A stretch of DNA of 64,000 nt from Coptis chinensis. Taxonomy: Eukaryota; Streptophyta; Magnoliopsida; Ranunculales; Ranunculaceae. How positions within the stretch are numbered: position 1 is the first letter of the stretch; the number at the start of each line of letters is the position of its first letter. The notes beneath the pieces are model-generated. The model saw only the letters and a list, made by a program, of their open reading frames with translations, was not told the DNA's origin and did not search any database. Location of the stretch: positions 10,017,501 to 10,081,500 of the forward strand of contig CM027382.1 of assembly GCA_015680905.1 (NCBI GenBank), written 5' to 3'. Shown in pieces: positions 48,684 through 60,600 of this stretch. The translations under genes and the position numbers were made by a program.

Positions 48684-49740
48684 CCTTTGTCAATCCCTAT
48701 GTTTCATCTCGTCATTGTAAGACGGTGCAAAATGGTTCAATTTGAAAACTTGTTCCGGGAGAATTTTTTGTTTTTAGGCCATTTGATTGTTTTTTATTTC
48801 GAAAATGTGGTTTAATGTGGAGGAGAGTATTGAAAGAAGAAATCAAAATTTGGTTTGAGTGGTGGTTTGATTTGGGCGATTTGGTAGTGTTTCGGTGGTT
48901 TTTCGAAGGTGGAGATGGAAATGATGAAATGTAATAAGGGAAGAGCGAAATTGTAGTGGGGTTGTTTGATTGGAGTGGAAGAATTAGTGGTGGTTTTTTT
49001 TTAGTTTGGTTAATGTAGGCTGATGGAGGTGGAGAAGAATATGAACAAAGGGTTTTTGGTTTGGTTTGGTCACTCATGTGCGAGGCACGTGACCGCGAGA
49101 TTTTGGGCCCATGCCCAAACAAATTCGAAAATGTCGATTCTGTCCTTATACGCGCAAACTTAAAACTAAAATTCTCGATTCGTTAACGGTCTGATTTTTG
49201 CGAATGAGCTATGAAAACAATCAGGAGAGAATTTCCAATCCAATGATCCATAAAACACTTTATTCGAACCATGGTTGACATATAAAAAGATGGGAAACGC
49301 CTCGAAGTGCGTGCATGACATAAGTTATGTGAACAAATGAAATCTAAAGTTATAGATAGTGTCAAACCGAATCAAAATACAACTAAACGACATAAACAAC
49401 AAGAATAGGAAGTTGAGAGATCAAGAAGGAAAGACCAAACACCCATAGAGTTTAGAAAATTTGTTTTAAACGTGGGTCTTTTAAAGTCAGATTCCCAAGA
49501 CTTTCTAGCTTACTATTTTTGTGGTTTAATATATATTTTTTTATGAATTATGAATTATGTTTAATATAAGGGACAGCAATAAAGCAATAAAGACGTAAAT
49601 CACTCCATAGAGAAACATGACTCAAAAATCGAGAAAACATGCAAGAGTGGAGAGCGTGAATTACGTTAAACGTGGACTTAGGATCTGGTACTTACATCCA
49701 CACACTCCAAAGGGAGGGCCCGATTACCTTAATGGTGTAC

Positions 49741-52700
49741 TTACCAATATATGAAAATGAAAGGAAGTACACTAAACATCAAAGGTCCGTCCTCATAGAC
49801 AGGGTCCAGTAAAATGACATCCTCCACATCTGGGGACATTAACTCATGAAAATGTTTTAACCGTTGGCCATTAACGTTAAAGGTATTGTTGTCCTTGGAA
49901 TTTACCAGGGTGATTGCCCCGTAAGGGGTGACTTCAGTAACCAAAAAAGGACCAGACCAACGAGTTTTTAATTTTCCTGAGAAAATATGCAAACGAGAGT
50001 TGTAAAGTAAGACCTTTGGACCAACCACAAACTTTTTGCGCAAAATTTGTTTATCATGAACATGTTTCATGTTAGCTTTATAATCTTTTGCAAGATCATA
50101 AGAATCGCTATGGATTTTTTCAAGCTCATTTAATTGCAATTTGCGCTTGACACCTGCCTCATCAAAATTAAAGTTAAGGTTTTTTATAGCCCACATAGCA
50201 CGGTGCTCCAACTCAACGAGCAAGTGACAAGGTTTTCCAAAGACAAGTCTAAAGGGAGACATACCTATAGGAGTTTTAAAAGCAGTCCTATATGCCCATA
50301 AGGCATCAGTCAGACACTTAGACCAATCTTTCCTATCAGGATTCACTTCTACTTGGCCACTAGTTTGTGAAGGATAAGGAGTTGCCACTTTATGGGTAAC
50401 TCTATACTTTCTAACTAGAAAAGCAACAACTCTGTTGCAAAATTGTGTTCCTTCATCACTAATGATGGCTTTAGGAATGTCAATTCCTTAACAAAAAACA
50501 CATCTATTTTATGGTCATTGCTATGGCAAGCCATGGCCTCTATCCATTTAGACACGTAGTCCACGGCAACTAGAATATAAATAAAACTGTGGGAAATAAG
50601 AAAAGGACCCATGAAATCAATGCCCCATACATCAAAAATTTCTACTACCATGATAGGATTGAATGGCATCATATTTCATTTAGTGATACGCCCAAGTTGT
50701 TGGCAGCGGACACATGTCTTGCTGTGAACCTGGGCTTCTTTAAAAAGAGTAGGCCAATAAAAACCACATTGCAGAATTTTAGCTGCCGTTTTCATACCAC
50801 TAAAATGGCCACCACACTCTTTGTTATGGCAAAAAGATAGAACCTCATTATACTCCCACTGGGGAATACAACGACTAATAATCTGATCCACATAATACTT
50901 AAAAAGGTAGGGTTCATTCCAGTAGTATAGCTTAACCCTGGCCAAAAAATTTCTTACGTTCATTTCTTGACCAAACATCAGGAATAATATCAGAAGCTAA
51001 GTAATTCACAATGTCAGCATACCATGGTGCAAAAAAAATAGCATAAAGATGCTCATTTGGAAAAAAATCAGGTATAGACTCAGAATTACTATCACTGTCA
51101 TTGGTTAGCCTAGATAAGTGCTCAGCAACTACATTTTCGACCCCTCTTTTATCCTTAATTTCTAAGGTGAGCTCTTGCAGGAGAAGGATCCATCGAATCA
51201 ATCTCTATTTAGCATCCTTCTTTGCATGAAGGTACCTAAAGGGGCTGCATGGTCCGTAAACTAAGGTCTTTGTACCAACCAAATAAGGACAGAACTTATT
51301 TAAAGCATAAACCACAGCTAAAAATTCTTTTTCCGTAGAAGTGTAATTTCTTTGAGTATCATTTAAAGTTTTACTAGCATAATAAATAACAGTAGACTTA
51401 TCATCTAGTTTCTGTCCTAACACAACACCAACAACATAATCACTAGCATCACACATAATTTCAAAAGGTTTAGACCAATCGGGAGGCTGTATAATCGGTG
51501 CAGATGTTAAAGCGGCTTTTAAAGTTTCAAAAGCCTGTTTATAGTTATAATTGAAAAAAAAAATGGCATCTTTTAAAAGCAGAATAGTTAAAGGCCTAAC
51601 AATTTTTGAAAAATCCTTAATAAAACGCCTATAGAAACTTGTATGGCCTAAAAAGGCTCTAATGTCACGGACAATCCGTGGTACAGGTAGAGACGCTATC
51701 TTATTTAATTTGGCCTTATCTACTTCTATGCCGTCACTAGATACAATATAACCTAGCACTATTCCTTTCTTAACCATAAAATGACACTTTTCCCAATTTA
51801 AAACCAGATTTTTCTCCTCACACCGTGGTCAACACCTTTGACCGGGTTAGATAGGCAGCCACTAAAATAGTCTCCATAGATAGAAAAGTCATCCATGAAA
51901 ACTTCCATGAAGTGCTCCACCATGTCACTAAATATATGAAGCATACATCTCTGGAAGGTACCAGGAGCATTACAAAGGCCGAAAGGTATTCGTTTATAAG
52001 CATATGTTCCAAAAGGACATGTGAAGGTAGTCTTTTCTTGGTCATCAATATCGATAATAATCTAAAAATAGCCGAATAACCATCTAAAAAAATAATAAAA
52101 GCATGACCCAACTAGACGCTCAAGCATCCGGTCTATAAAAGGTAAAGGAAAGTGATCCTTTTGTGTCATGGCATTTAAGCATCTGTAGTCAATACAGATC
52201 CTCCATTTCATAGGAACTCATGTGGAAACATATTCACCCGCAAAGATTACGCGACAATGGTAACCCCCAATTTCTTAGGAACTACGTGAATAGGACTTAC
52301 CCATTCACTATCGAAATGGGATATATGATACCAAGATCGAGTAAATGTAAGACTTCTTCCCTGACCACCTCTTTCATGCCAAGGTTCAAGCAATGCTGAG
52401 GTTCGCGAGAAGTCTTCGCATTATCCTCCAAATGTATACGATGTGTGCATACAATAGGGTTAATCCCTTTAATGTCATCTAGGGGACCAACCAATCGTGG
52501 AACGATGTTCCAAAATCACCCTAATCAAACGTGCCTCTCCATCAACAGACAACTGAGAATATATAATCACCGGATGACGACCATACGGATCAAGTTGAAT
52601 ATACTTCAACTCAGAAGGAAGAGGTTTAAGCACATGGGTGGGAGGAATGTCAATAAAGGCTTCTGGAGGGTCCTCATCTTGAGTAGTGAAGACTTGTTTA

Positions 52701-55299
52701 GGTAGCAGGTCTTCAAACTTAGTAGATGGAGCAACAGAAGGGTCTATGATAGGAATAGACTCGAAAATGGCATTGACTTCCTCTAAGTAGGAGTCATCGG
52801 CGAAATCTTAACTTCCAAAGGAAAGTAATTTATGCATCTGATTTTTGGGAAACGTGTTATTAAAATAGTCTTGACCTAAGCTCTCGATCATGCTAACCTC
52901 CCTATCTATAGACGAATCAGTAATCTGTTTCATCATTTTAAAATTTTACCTCAACAAAAGATGGCCAAAAGACATGGACATCGAACCATCGATAATTTAT
53001 AAGCCCGTTGGCAAAAAGCCAAGAAAGGATGCCCTAAGATGATAGGAACATAGTCATTAGCTTACTTTCCCCGTGTAGAGGATAACTAAATCGATCCGGA
53101 TAGTGAAAATCTTGAACCTTAACAAGCATCGCTTTCAACCGCACCCTTAGGATACTTAATAGACCGATCGACTAATTGCAATGTCATTTTAGTGGGTTCC
53201 ATCTCTTGTAGACCTATTTGTTTGTATAGAAAATACAGGAGTAATTTAACACTCACCCCCAGGTCTAATAAAGCAGTGGTCGTGTGAGTATCCCCTAAGG
53301 TGCATTGTACAGTAGGACGACCAGGGTTCTTGTACTTCATGATTCCATTATCTTCAGATAAAGTTGGAAATTGTTCAGTTAGAAAGGCGTCTTTTGAAAT
53401 ATTTGTTTTATGCCTATTAGTGCACAACTCTTTAAGAAACTTAGCATGTCGTGGTAACTTTTTTATAGCTTCAAGAAAAGGTAGGTTTATCATTAGATTC
53501 ATAAAAACTTCCCTAATCTCGTCAAAATTTGAATCCTTATTTAACATCCCTAGTCTTTGTGGAAATGGTGATTTCTCTCTATATTTAGCATATGGATCAA
53601 TAGGATGTTTAACCTTGGCCTTTTGTTTCTTAGGTTGTGGTTTAATTGGTACCTCTACAGTTGTAGGATCTTCAGATTCTATTTCGGTATCTAGTAAGTT
53701 TTCATTTGTTATGACCACGGGTGGTGTAACAATAGGTATAGTTACGGCATTATCAACCACTCTGCCAGAACGGAGAGTGGTTACGACATTTAACTCACCT
53801 ACATTTATATTATCATTACTAGGATTACCGGTTACTTTAAAGGTTGTGTTTCACATTTTAGGATTAGGTATAGCTTGACCTGGAAACACACCTTTTAGTT
53901 GTATTTTCTCTTGGGTTAACTGCTATAAGGATTGTTGGATGGAGTGTAAAATTTGTTGGTGAGTTTGCATAAAGGCGTAAAAATGATCCGGTTGTGGATG
54001 TGTAGTAGTCACAAGTGGTGTGACAGGAACTATCTCACGTTGATTATTTATAGGTGGATTATGATAGTTATTGTTAACCGGAACGAGGCCTCTATTATTA
54101 TTATAATTATTATAATTACCCCCGACCTTGTCTCTTTGTCCTTGTCCTTGTCCTTGTCGTGGAGCTTGGTTGTAATTGTTTGCTGGCCTAACATTTTGAT
54201 TATTAAACCGTGGAGGTGTAACTTGTTGATTATTTTTCCAACTGAAGTTGGGATTTTGTCTCCAAGGGGCGTTAGGAATAGGATAGCTATTTATGGAGAA
54301 AACATTATCTTGCTCTGATGGTGATTGTTCATAGGCGAGAGGACAATAGGAGTCGGGATGCTCGGGACTTAAACATAAATTACATGGAATAGAGTTGACA
54401 TTCATGACAGTGGTAGGCTTTTGTTGAACAAAAATAGCTTCTACCTTTTTAGTGAGAGATTCGATTAAAGTTTTAAGCTCTGGATCAGATTTAACCTCAA
54501 ACATACTGGTAGCCTTAACTGTTGAAGAAGAACTAGCGGAGCGGGGGATATCATTACTACCCCTCCCCCCAGTTATTATTACGTTTAGATTGATCTTCTA
54601 AAAACCTATATGCCTATGAGGCTCCTTTCTAAGGAAACTACCCCCATTTATAATATCAAGAACGTCCTTATGGTGGTGTAAAAGCCCTTTGAAAAAGGCA
54701 CGAACTAGCATGTCTTTCGCAAGGTTATGATGTGGACACTTAATGAGAAGATCAGTGAAAAGATTCCAGACCTCTAAAAAGGATTCATGAGGGTTCTGGC
54801 GGAAGAAATGAATCTTAGATATCATTTCATCTGTCTTTAAGGGTGGGTAAAACTGCTCTATAAATAATTGAACAAGTTTAGCCCATGAGTCCACAGAATT
54901 AGGCGCTTGGGCAGTTAACCAAGATGCCACTTTATTGGCTAGGGTGAAAGGAAACACCCTCAGTTTAATTTGTTCCGTGCCTACGGTAGGATAATGAAAT
55001 GTTGTAAGAACTTGTTCTATCCTACGCATATGCTGATAAGATTTCTCATGGTCTAACCAATGAAAAACTAGTAACAAATTAAATATATTCGGGGGGATTC
55101 GAAAATCCCCCACTGGGTCTGCAAGAACGATGCATGATTTAGGGCTATCGTTCAGGGCTTTATAAAAATTAGAGAGAGGAGTCTCTGCTTGTTCAACCAT
55201 TAATACAGGTGTAGTGTGTGATATTCTAGATAGGCGTGTGCATTGACGTTTACTATATATCATGTTAATCGGTTTTTTCTTATCGGACCTTAATCTCAT
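49741..55299 (-). pseudogene. Element 2 gag-pol, Ty3/gypsy Athila/Tat type, interrupted
   Basis: Gag starts at ATG 55299 (MRLRSDKKK) and runs open to 54598. A second Gag frame to 53923 holds the CCHC knuckle CNLCLSPEHPDSYC and a GQGQGQ repeat. The protease frame (53760-53119) has LLDLGVSVKLLLYFLYKQI. Reverse transcriptase begins with RIHLEDNAKTSREPQ (52494-52297). RNase H (51777-51205) contains [33 protein letters not shown]. Integrase (50978 to 49741) shows [31 protein letters not shown] and the end of the core near [14 protein letters not shown]. These domains replicate and integrate the element. There are several frameshifts and stops, but segments of 190-230 codons stay open, so it is younger or less damaged than element 1. 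Confidence 0.9.
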
Positions 55300-55813
55300 G
55301 CAAGGCTAAGACCAATATTAACTAAACACGACAAATAGTCAAAACAACCATGATATGCTAGAATTAAAAACTCTTCTTATAGGAGATGCAAGGAGTGAAA
55401 GAAAGAAGTACCTAAATGCATCCTTGCTTTCGCTTATGAATAACGCCTTGTATCACAAGCTCGGTGTATTTAACAAGTTAGAAACACTAAATAACTTGAA
55501 GAAATGGAAGTTTGTACTAACCCTGTGAAAAATCGGGCGTAAGAGGGCCCGGGTGCTCAGAAATTTCCTATGAAGGGCACGGGGTGCGCTCTTGTTTGAC
55601 TCGATGTCCGTGCACTTAGCAGGTGCACTCTGAATTTGCACGTATATAGGCGCGTTATGGCTTTGGCTTTTTGGCTTTTAAAAAATTAGTTTTTGAACCA
55701 AACAATCACAGTTATAACCAAACAAGGGTGGGTGGGTCTAATGGGGCTTTGGGACGACTAACAATATGAATGAAAACAATTCTAAACAGAACTAAGATGG
55801 CAGCTGCGCCATT
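55300..55813 (-). other. Leader and primer binding site of element 2
   Basis: Three bases after the 5' LTR end, minus reads TGGCGCAGCTGCC (55811-55799), a tRNA-Asp-type primer site with two mismatches. The leader carries one 76-bp GC-rich unit at about 55550-55640 like those at 46865-47060. Confidence 0.65.
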
Positions 55814-57171
55814 TGATAATACGTAAAACAATAGTTTTACCTACTCTTAATTAGTTAAAACTAAGACTAATTACTGTTTAATATCAAAGTTATCTACTCT
55901 CGGTTATCAATGCAATAGGTGGAGTAGAGAATTCGTTCCACTCCTAGCTTGTTTAGATGTAAAGTTTCCTAGTTAATTAATACTAGCCAAAATCGATGAG
56001 AGTAATGATGGAAATTATACTACAATGGTGAAAATACTAATTAAGTTGTTACAATTTAAACTACGGCAATTAAATACGAGATGTGAATATAGAGAAGAAG
56101 ATTAGGGCAATTTTTATTCTACTTAGATTTTGACTTAATAAATTAGCATAGAATTATTGTAATCCTAAACTTTACATTTTCACAGAAAGGTTGGGCATTT
56201 CTAATCCCTAAGTATTCATAGCAATCTCTACCAACTAATAATTAGCATGTGTAGCAATTAAACCCATTCTCATGGTGAAATAATTACTTTCTAGAGTGGA
56301 ATAGATTATCACAACTATATCTACACTAACACAAGAAAGTCTTCATCAAGCTTCCTCAAACCCCTCTAATGGAGGTTTAGCTAGAAGTCATTAGACTATC
56401 ATTGATATAGAATTTAGAAGAAGACATAATGAAGAACAATAACTTCGATTGATATGAAAAAGGAAAGAGTCTAATAATTCAACTGTATTGAAAACTGAAT
56501 TATAACTAACTGATGAATTATAAAACTAAGTAATGACTAATTAATTAAGTCTAAACTATATTATGAATCTAATCTAGGAGAGTATAAGAGTTTGGCCTTA
56601 GTCCTCTTTATATAGAAGAGGCTAGGTCTACAATTTCGTGCATGGGCTTGGAGCCATGTTTGGGGCTGGAAAATCGAGCCCAAAACTTCATTATTTCAAA
56701 TCCACAAAAGGGTTTCCAATTGAAATGACTACAACATATTTTTTTCGTCTACTTCTGCTCCTCTAATTGTGTCATGGCTTAGACCATTAGAAAGCTCTTT
56801 TTTGAGCCGGTCGCTTTTGAAATATGGTAGGCCTAATTCTGGAGGTCCGAGTCCAATGATATGGCCTCATGGAAGTTCTATTAACTTTTATGAGAATTTT
56901 TTCTACCCGCGTTGACTTTGACTTTTCTGCATTGACCTGGTTTTAAAAAAATGCTTTTCTCATTGAATCTTGGATTTTAATAATAGAACTTCTTAGCAAC
57001 CAACCTTTGCTCTATTATCTCAAAAAGGGACACATTTCTTCACATATTCGACTCCAATGCCTGGAATACATAAAAGCATGTAAACAGTACTAACTCTTAT
57101 TTATTAATCACATAATTGGTTTAAAAGTAATATTGTTAAGGGGTTAAAACTATAGTTTCGGGATCTTATCA
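55814..57171 (-). repeat. 5' LTR of element 2
   Basis: On minus this begins TGATAAGATCCCG at 57171 and ends ATTATCA at 55814, adjacent to the primer site. It has no partner in the window, so its outer end rests on the TG/CA ends and the change of sequence at 57172. A TATA-box candidate lies inside it. Confidence 0.6.
56606..56615 (-). promoter_or_regulatory. TATA-box candidate in the element 2 LTR
   Basis: Minus reads CTATATAAAG, followed by AGGACTAAGGCC, inside the LTR and about 800 bp from its 3' end. It is a plausible start for retrotransposon transcription. Confidence 0.5.
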
Positions 57172-58634
57172 ATTAGTATATTTTTTTCTTTCTTAAAATA
57201 TTTTCGAAAAGACCGAAAATAGTTTTTCTGTTTAGTACTAAAAATCTTGTTTCCTTTTTCGATGATGAATTCATGGTCTAGAAGTCTCATTTTAGCAATA
57301 GAGTAAGGATTCGTTCTTCGAACTTAGATTAATATATGTACAATAGTTTTTGTATCTTTTCATGAATGGAATGCATAAGCATTTGATTATATATAGCATT
57401 GAGTTTCCATGACGAAGGTTAGAACAGTTAAGTTCCATATCCTGTAAGAATCTAGCCAAAAGCCTCATCTGTATGTTTATTGAGTGATGACATAAAGAAT
57501 GTCCGGATAGAAAGACCACACGTCCACTTGCTTGATCACCACGTCATATACGATGAGAGAATTTTGTCCCTTTTAGAACGATATAGCTAAACGCTCAAAA
57601 ACTTCTAAAAGACTTTTGTTCTTCGCCATCAAATCTTTAACCCGTTTCTTTACACACAATAAAAAGTTTACCCAGTTGACAAGTTGAGAATTGGATGAAT
57701 GGTAAAAAGAAAAGAGAAGACCTTGTACAAAAACAGAACGATACTTAGTTGCTTCGAAAAGAAAAGAAAGATTCATATCAAAAATCGAAAACTCCCAAAA
57801 ATTCAAAATCAAATGGAGACGATTTCAAAAGAAACAAAAGGAAAGTTAGAACTCCCAAAAATCAATATCATATGGAGTCACAAAGCCAATGGGCTAAAAA
57901 ATGAATGACAAATTCGGAAGCAAAGAACAAAACAAAGTTATTCTCTAGTTACAAATCTCTTTGAATACCCAATTTCTCAACTTATCGTGAGTTTGTTTTC
58001 CTTCTTTTTTATTTCTAAACCACCCTTCCTTTAGCCCAACTAGGAATAGGATGGTGTGATAGTAAGTGGCAAATTGTGATCAATCGACCTCGAGTTTTCT
58101 TTTGACGTCATTTGTGTATGTGAGGAATATAATTACCCTTTGCATTTGAGAGAACAAAACTTGAGTGAAGCTATTAGAGAGTTTGTGGTTTAACACATCC
58201 CTGTGGAGAACCCACCTTAAGGACACTCTCCAAAGGTTTCATAAATGACTCTCGCTTTTGCATTTCATTGTTCATGTTTATGCATTTATATGTAAATGAT
58301 TTAATTACTGCACATACATTATCTTAAGTTCAAAGGAGTTTGCCCCTTATTCCCCTCGCTAATGAGATCTATGGACTTCTAAGAATAAATAAAGAGACAA
58401 AGACTCTTTGTGCTAGATAGAGGAAGTTTGTGAGTAACTTCTATGGAAAACTCGACGAGGCTTAAAGCTTCGTCCACCGGTGGAATTTCTAATGGTTTAA
58501 GGCCTTGTTCCATACAGTCAATGCAGTAGCACTCTGCTGAGAAAACGAGATTAGTATAATAAACTCATATTTGACATTTTCTATTTTCTTTCTCATCTTT
58601 GCTTGAGGACATGCAAAGTGCCGCTTGGGGTAAT
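57172..58634 (+). mobile_element. 3' internal tail of a plus-strand Athila/Tat relative
   Basis: The end of this block carries GCTTGAGGACATGCAAAG and a GGGG tract just before an LTR starting TGATCA at 58635, the same layout as the polypurine end of element 1. The segment near 58480-58560 (GGTTTAAGGCCTTGTT, then CAATGCAGTAGCACTCTGC) is an inverted relative of 25800-25900. No protein is recognisable. Element 2 appears to interrupt or replace its left part. Confidence 0.6.
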
Positions 58635-59870
58635 TGATCACCTCCGAAATATGCATTTTCATTCTTTGTAATGCTTCAATTTAGTCAAATTATATGATCA
58701 ATAATGTAGAAAACTCATGTTCTTTTCACTTTTTCAAGATATAACCCTATTATGGACCAAATACCTCATATGACGCGGATCTAGAGCCAAAAGAACCTAA
58801 AAAAGGACCTTATAAGACAACCGAAAAAGTGCCAAAAAATCAACAGTCAAAGTCAAAGTCAATGTTCATACTCAGCTCAAAGGTCTAAAAACCCAAAAGC
58901 TTAGGAAACACTCTAAGACTTTAAGGAACAAGGACTCAACCTTTTGCAAGACAAGGACTAAGCACAAAAGTCTCAAAAGACCAAATGATCAAATTTCCAA
59001 AGACATGGGCTTGCGCCCAAAAGGCTTGACCCTATCCACTCAAAGAGGTGACAAAGAAACTTCTAGATTAGCTTTCTTGTTGGATAAGATAAGATGAGGG
59101 CAAACTTTGTACATCTCTACACATATATAAGTGTAGAGATGCCCACAAAATAAAGGAGCTAGTTAACTAATAACTACACTCCAGTAGGAGTAGGAGATAA
59201 GAATTTAGTTAATTCCTTTTATTTACCTTTAATTCATTGTTTTAGCTTCATAAAGATTGTCATGTAAACCCTGCAAATGGATTTGATCCGACATGACAAT
59301 GAGGTTGAGTGGTACTACTCAAGGACATAAGAAGTTGATTAATGTAGTTGCCGATGAATCCTGACTTAATCAATCCGCATTCGATATCTTAAACACGGGA
59401 GATCAACAAGCATATAATATGGAGCCCATAAACGCTGATACATAATTTGGGATTAGGCGGTAGTGCAACAATAGCCTTTAGTGGAATAAGCCATTTGTTG
59501 ATGGACTTGGGCTAGTGTTCCGGGTGAATATGGGAAGACCAAGCCCGTCGAGGCTAACCCTAATTTTTCCTCATAGTCCCTTTTATAGCCTATAAAAGAA
59601 ACCTCTTTCTCTCCCGCCATTTTTTAGACTTAGCTCTCAAGGTTTTTACTCGAAGCAAAAAATAGATTCAAAAAATTCGGGTTCTAAGGTTGTGTGAGAG
59701 AGAGAGAGCCAAAAGAGAAAGAAGAGGTTGGAAGATTATTTGCCCACACAGCGTCCACTCGTGCATAGGAATACAACATAAGATCAAGAAGTGGTTGATT
59801 TCATAGCTATTGGATTCTCCGAGAGATATCAAGAAGCCGATCTAAAAGTTAAATTTCTAACCAAACTGTG
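58635..59870 (+). repeat. 3' LTR of the plus-strand relative, with TATA box
   Basis: The LTR starts TGATCACCTCCG directly after the polypurine-like tract. A TATA box (TATAAAAG, 59591-59598) with a following pyrimidine-rich CTCTTTCTCTCCC stretch fits an LTR promoter. The right boundary is uncertain, perhaps near 59870 where GTGACACCCC begins. A 10-bp stem (59256-59265 / 59291-59300) lies within. Positions 58635-59199 are repeated inverted at 59959-60552. Confidence 0.6.
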
Positions 59871-59958
59871 ACACCCCTTATTTTTCTTTGCAAGTGGGTG
59901 TTTTCATGGTTCATAGTAAATCATTCCGGCCCAGAAACCATAATCTGTTCCTACAATG

Positions 59959-60552
59959 ATCTCCTACTCCTACTTACATACACTACTCCTAACTAAACTA
60001 CCCTAGCCAACATACCTATTTTGTGGGCATTTCTACACTTATATATGTGTAGAGATGTACATAAATGCCCCTCTATATCTTATATCTTATCTAACAAGAA
60101 ACCTAATCTAGAAGCTTCTTGTGCTTTCTTTAAGTGGATAGAGGTCGAGACCTTTAGGCCCAATCCCATGTCTTTGGGAATTTGATTATGTGGTCTTTTG
60201 AGACTTTTGTACTTAGTCCTTGTCTTGCAAAAGGTTGAGTCCTTGGTCCTTTAAGCCTTGGAGTGTTTCCTGAGCTTTTGAGTTTTTAGACCCTTGAGTT
60301 GACTTTAATCGTTGACTTTGACTTTGACCGTTAAATTTTTGGCACTTTTTCCCTGTTGTTCCATAAGGTCCCTTTTAGGCTTTTTTTTGTCTCCATTTGG
60401 CTCTAGAACACGTCTTTTGATGTATTTGGTCCAGAATAGAGTTGTATCCTGAAAACCCGATAAGAACATGAGTGTTCTACATTATTGATCATATAATTTG
60501 ACTAAATTGAGGAATTATAAGAAGATAAAAATACATATTTGGGGACTGATCA
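59959..60552 (-). repeat. Inverted, truncated copy of the LTR at 58635
   Basis: On minus it begins TGATCAGTCCCC at 60552 and matches the LTR start at 58635-59199 with scattered differences. Shared blocks include GTCAAAGTCAAAGTCAA, TTTTGCAAGACAAGGACTAAG and CATCTCTACACATATATAAG. The match ends in the AGGAGTAGGAGAT block. The remainder of this LTR copy is missing. Confidence 0.8.
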
Positions 60553-60600
60553 ACCACCTACTAGTGTCCTATCAAATAAAACATTCGAGATAATGATATC

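Larger units (their letters stand above)
45746..49740 (-). other. Region 3' of pol in element 2, with unrecognised open frames
   Basis: On minus this follows integrase of element 2 and should lead to its 3' LTR, which I could not identify. Open frames at 48683-48492, 48263-47874 and 46570-46271 are described separately. The region also holds a 76-bp tandem repeat and a 40-bp palindrome. Single units at 49469-49505 resemble the 34-37 bp repeats of element 1, supporting its retroelement origin. Confidence 0.5.
49741..57171 (-). mobile_element. Element 2: second Athila/Tat LTR retrotransposon, 3' LTR not found
   Basis: From the 5' LTR (55814-57171) through the primer site (55799-55811), leader and gag-pol to 49741, with probable tail sequence beyond. 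Its LTR is unlike that of element 1 apart from the TGATA...TATCA ends, so the two belong to different families of one lineage. Confidence 0.75.

Noticed and set aside
53300-53878. 192-codon plus-strand open frame
   Set aside because: It is antisense to the element 2 protease frame, which has clear retropepsin similarity.
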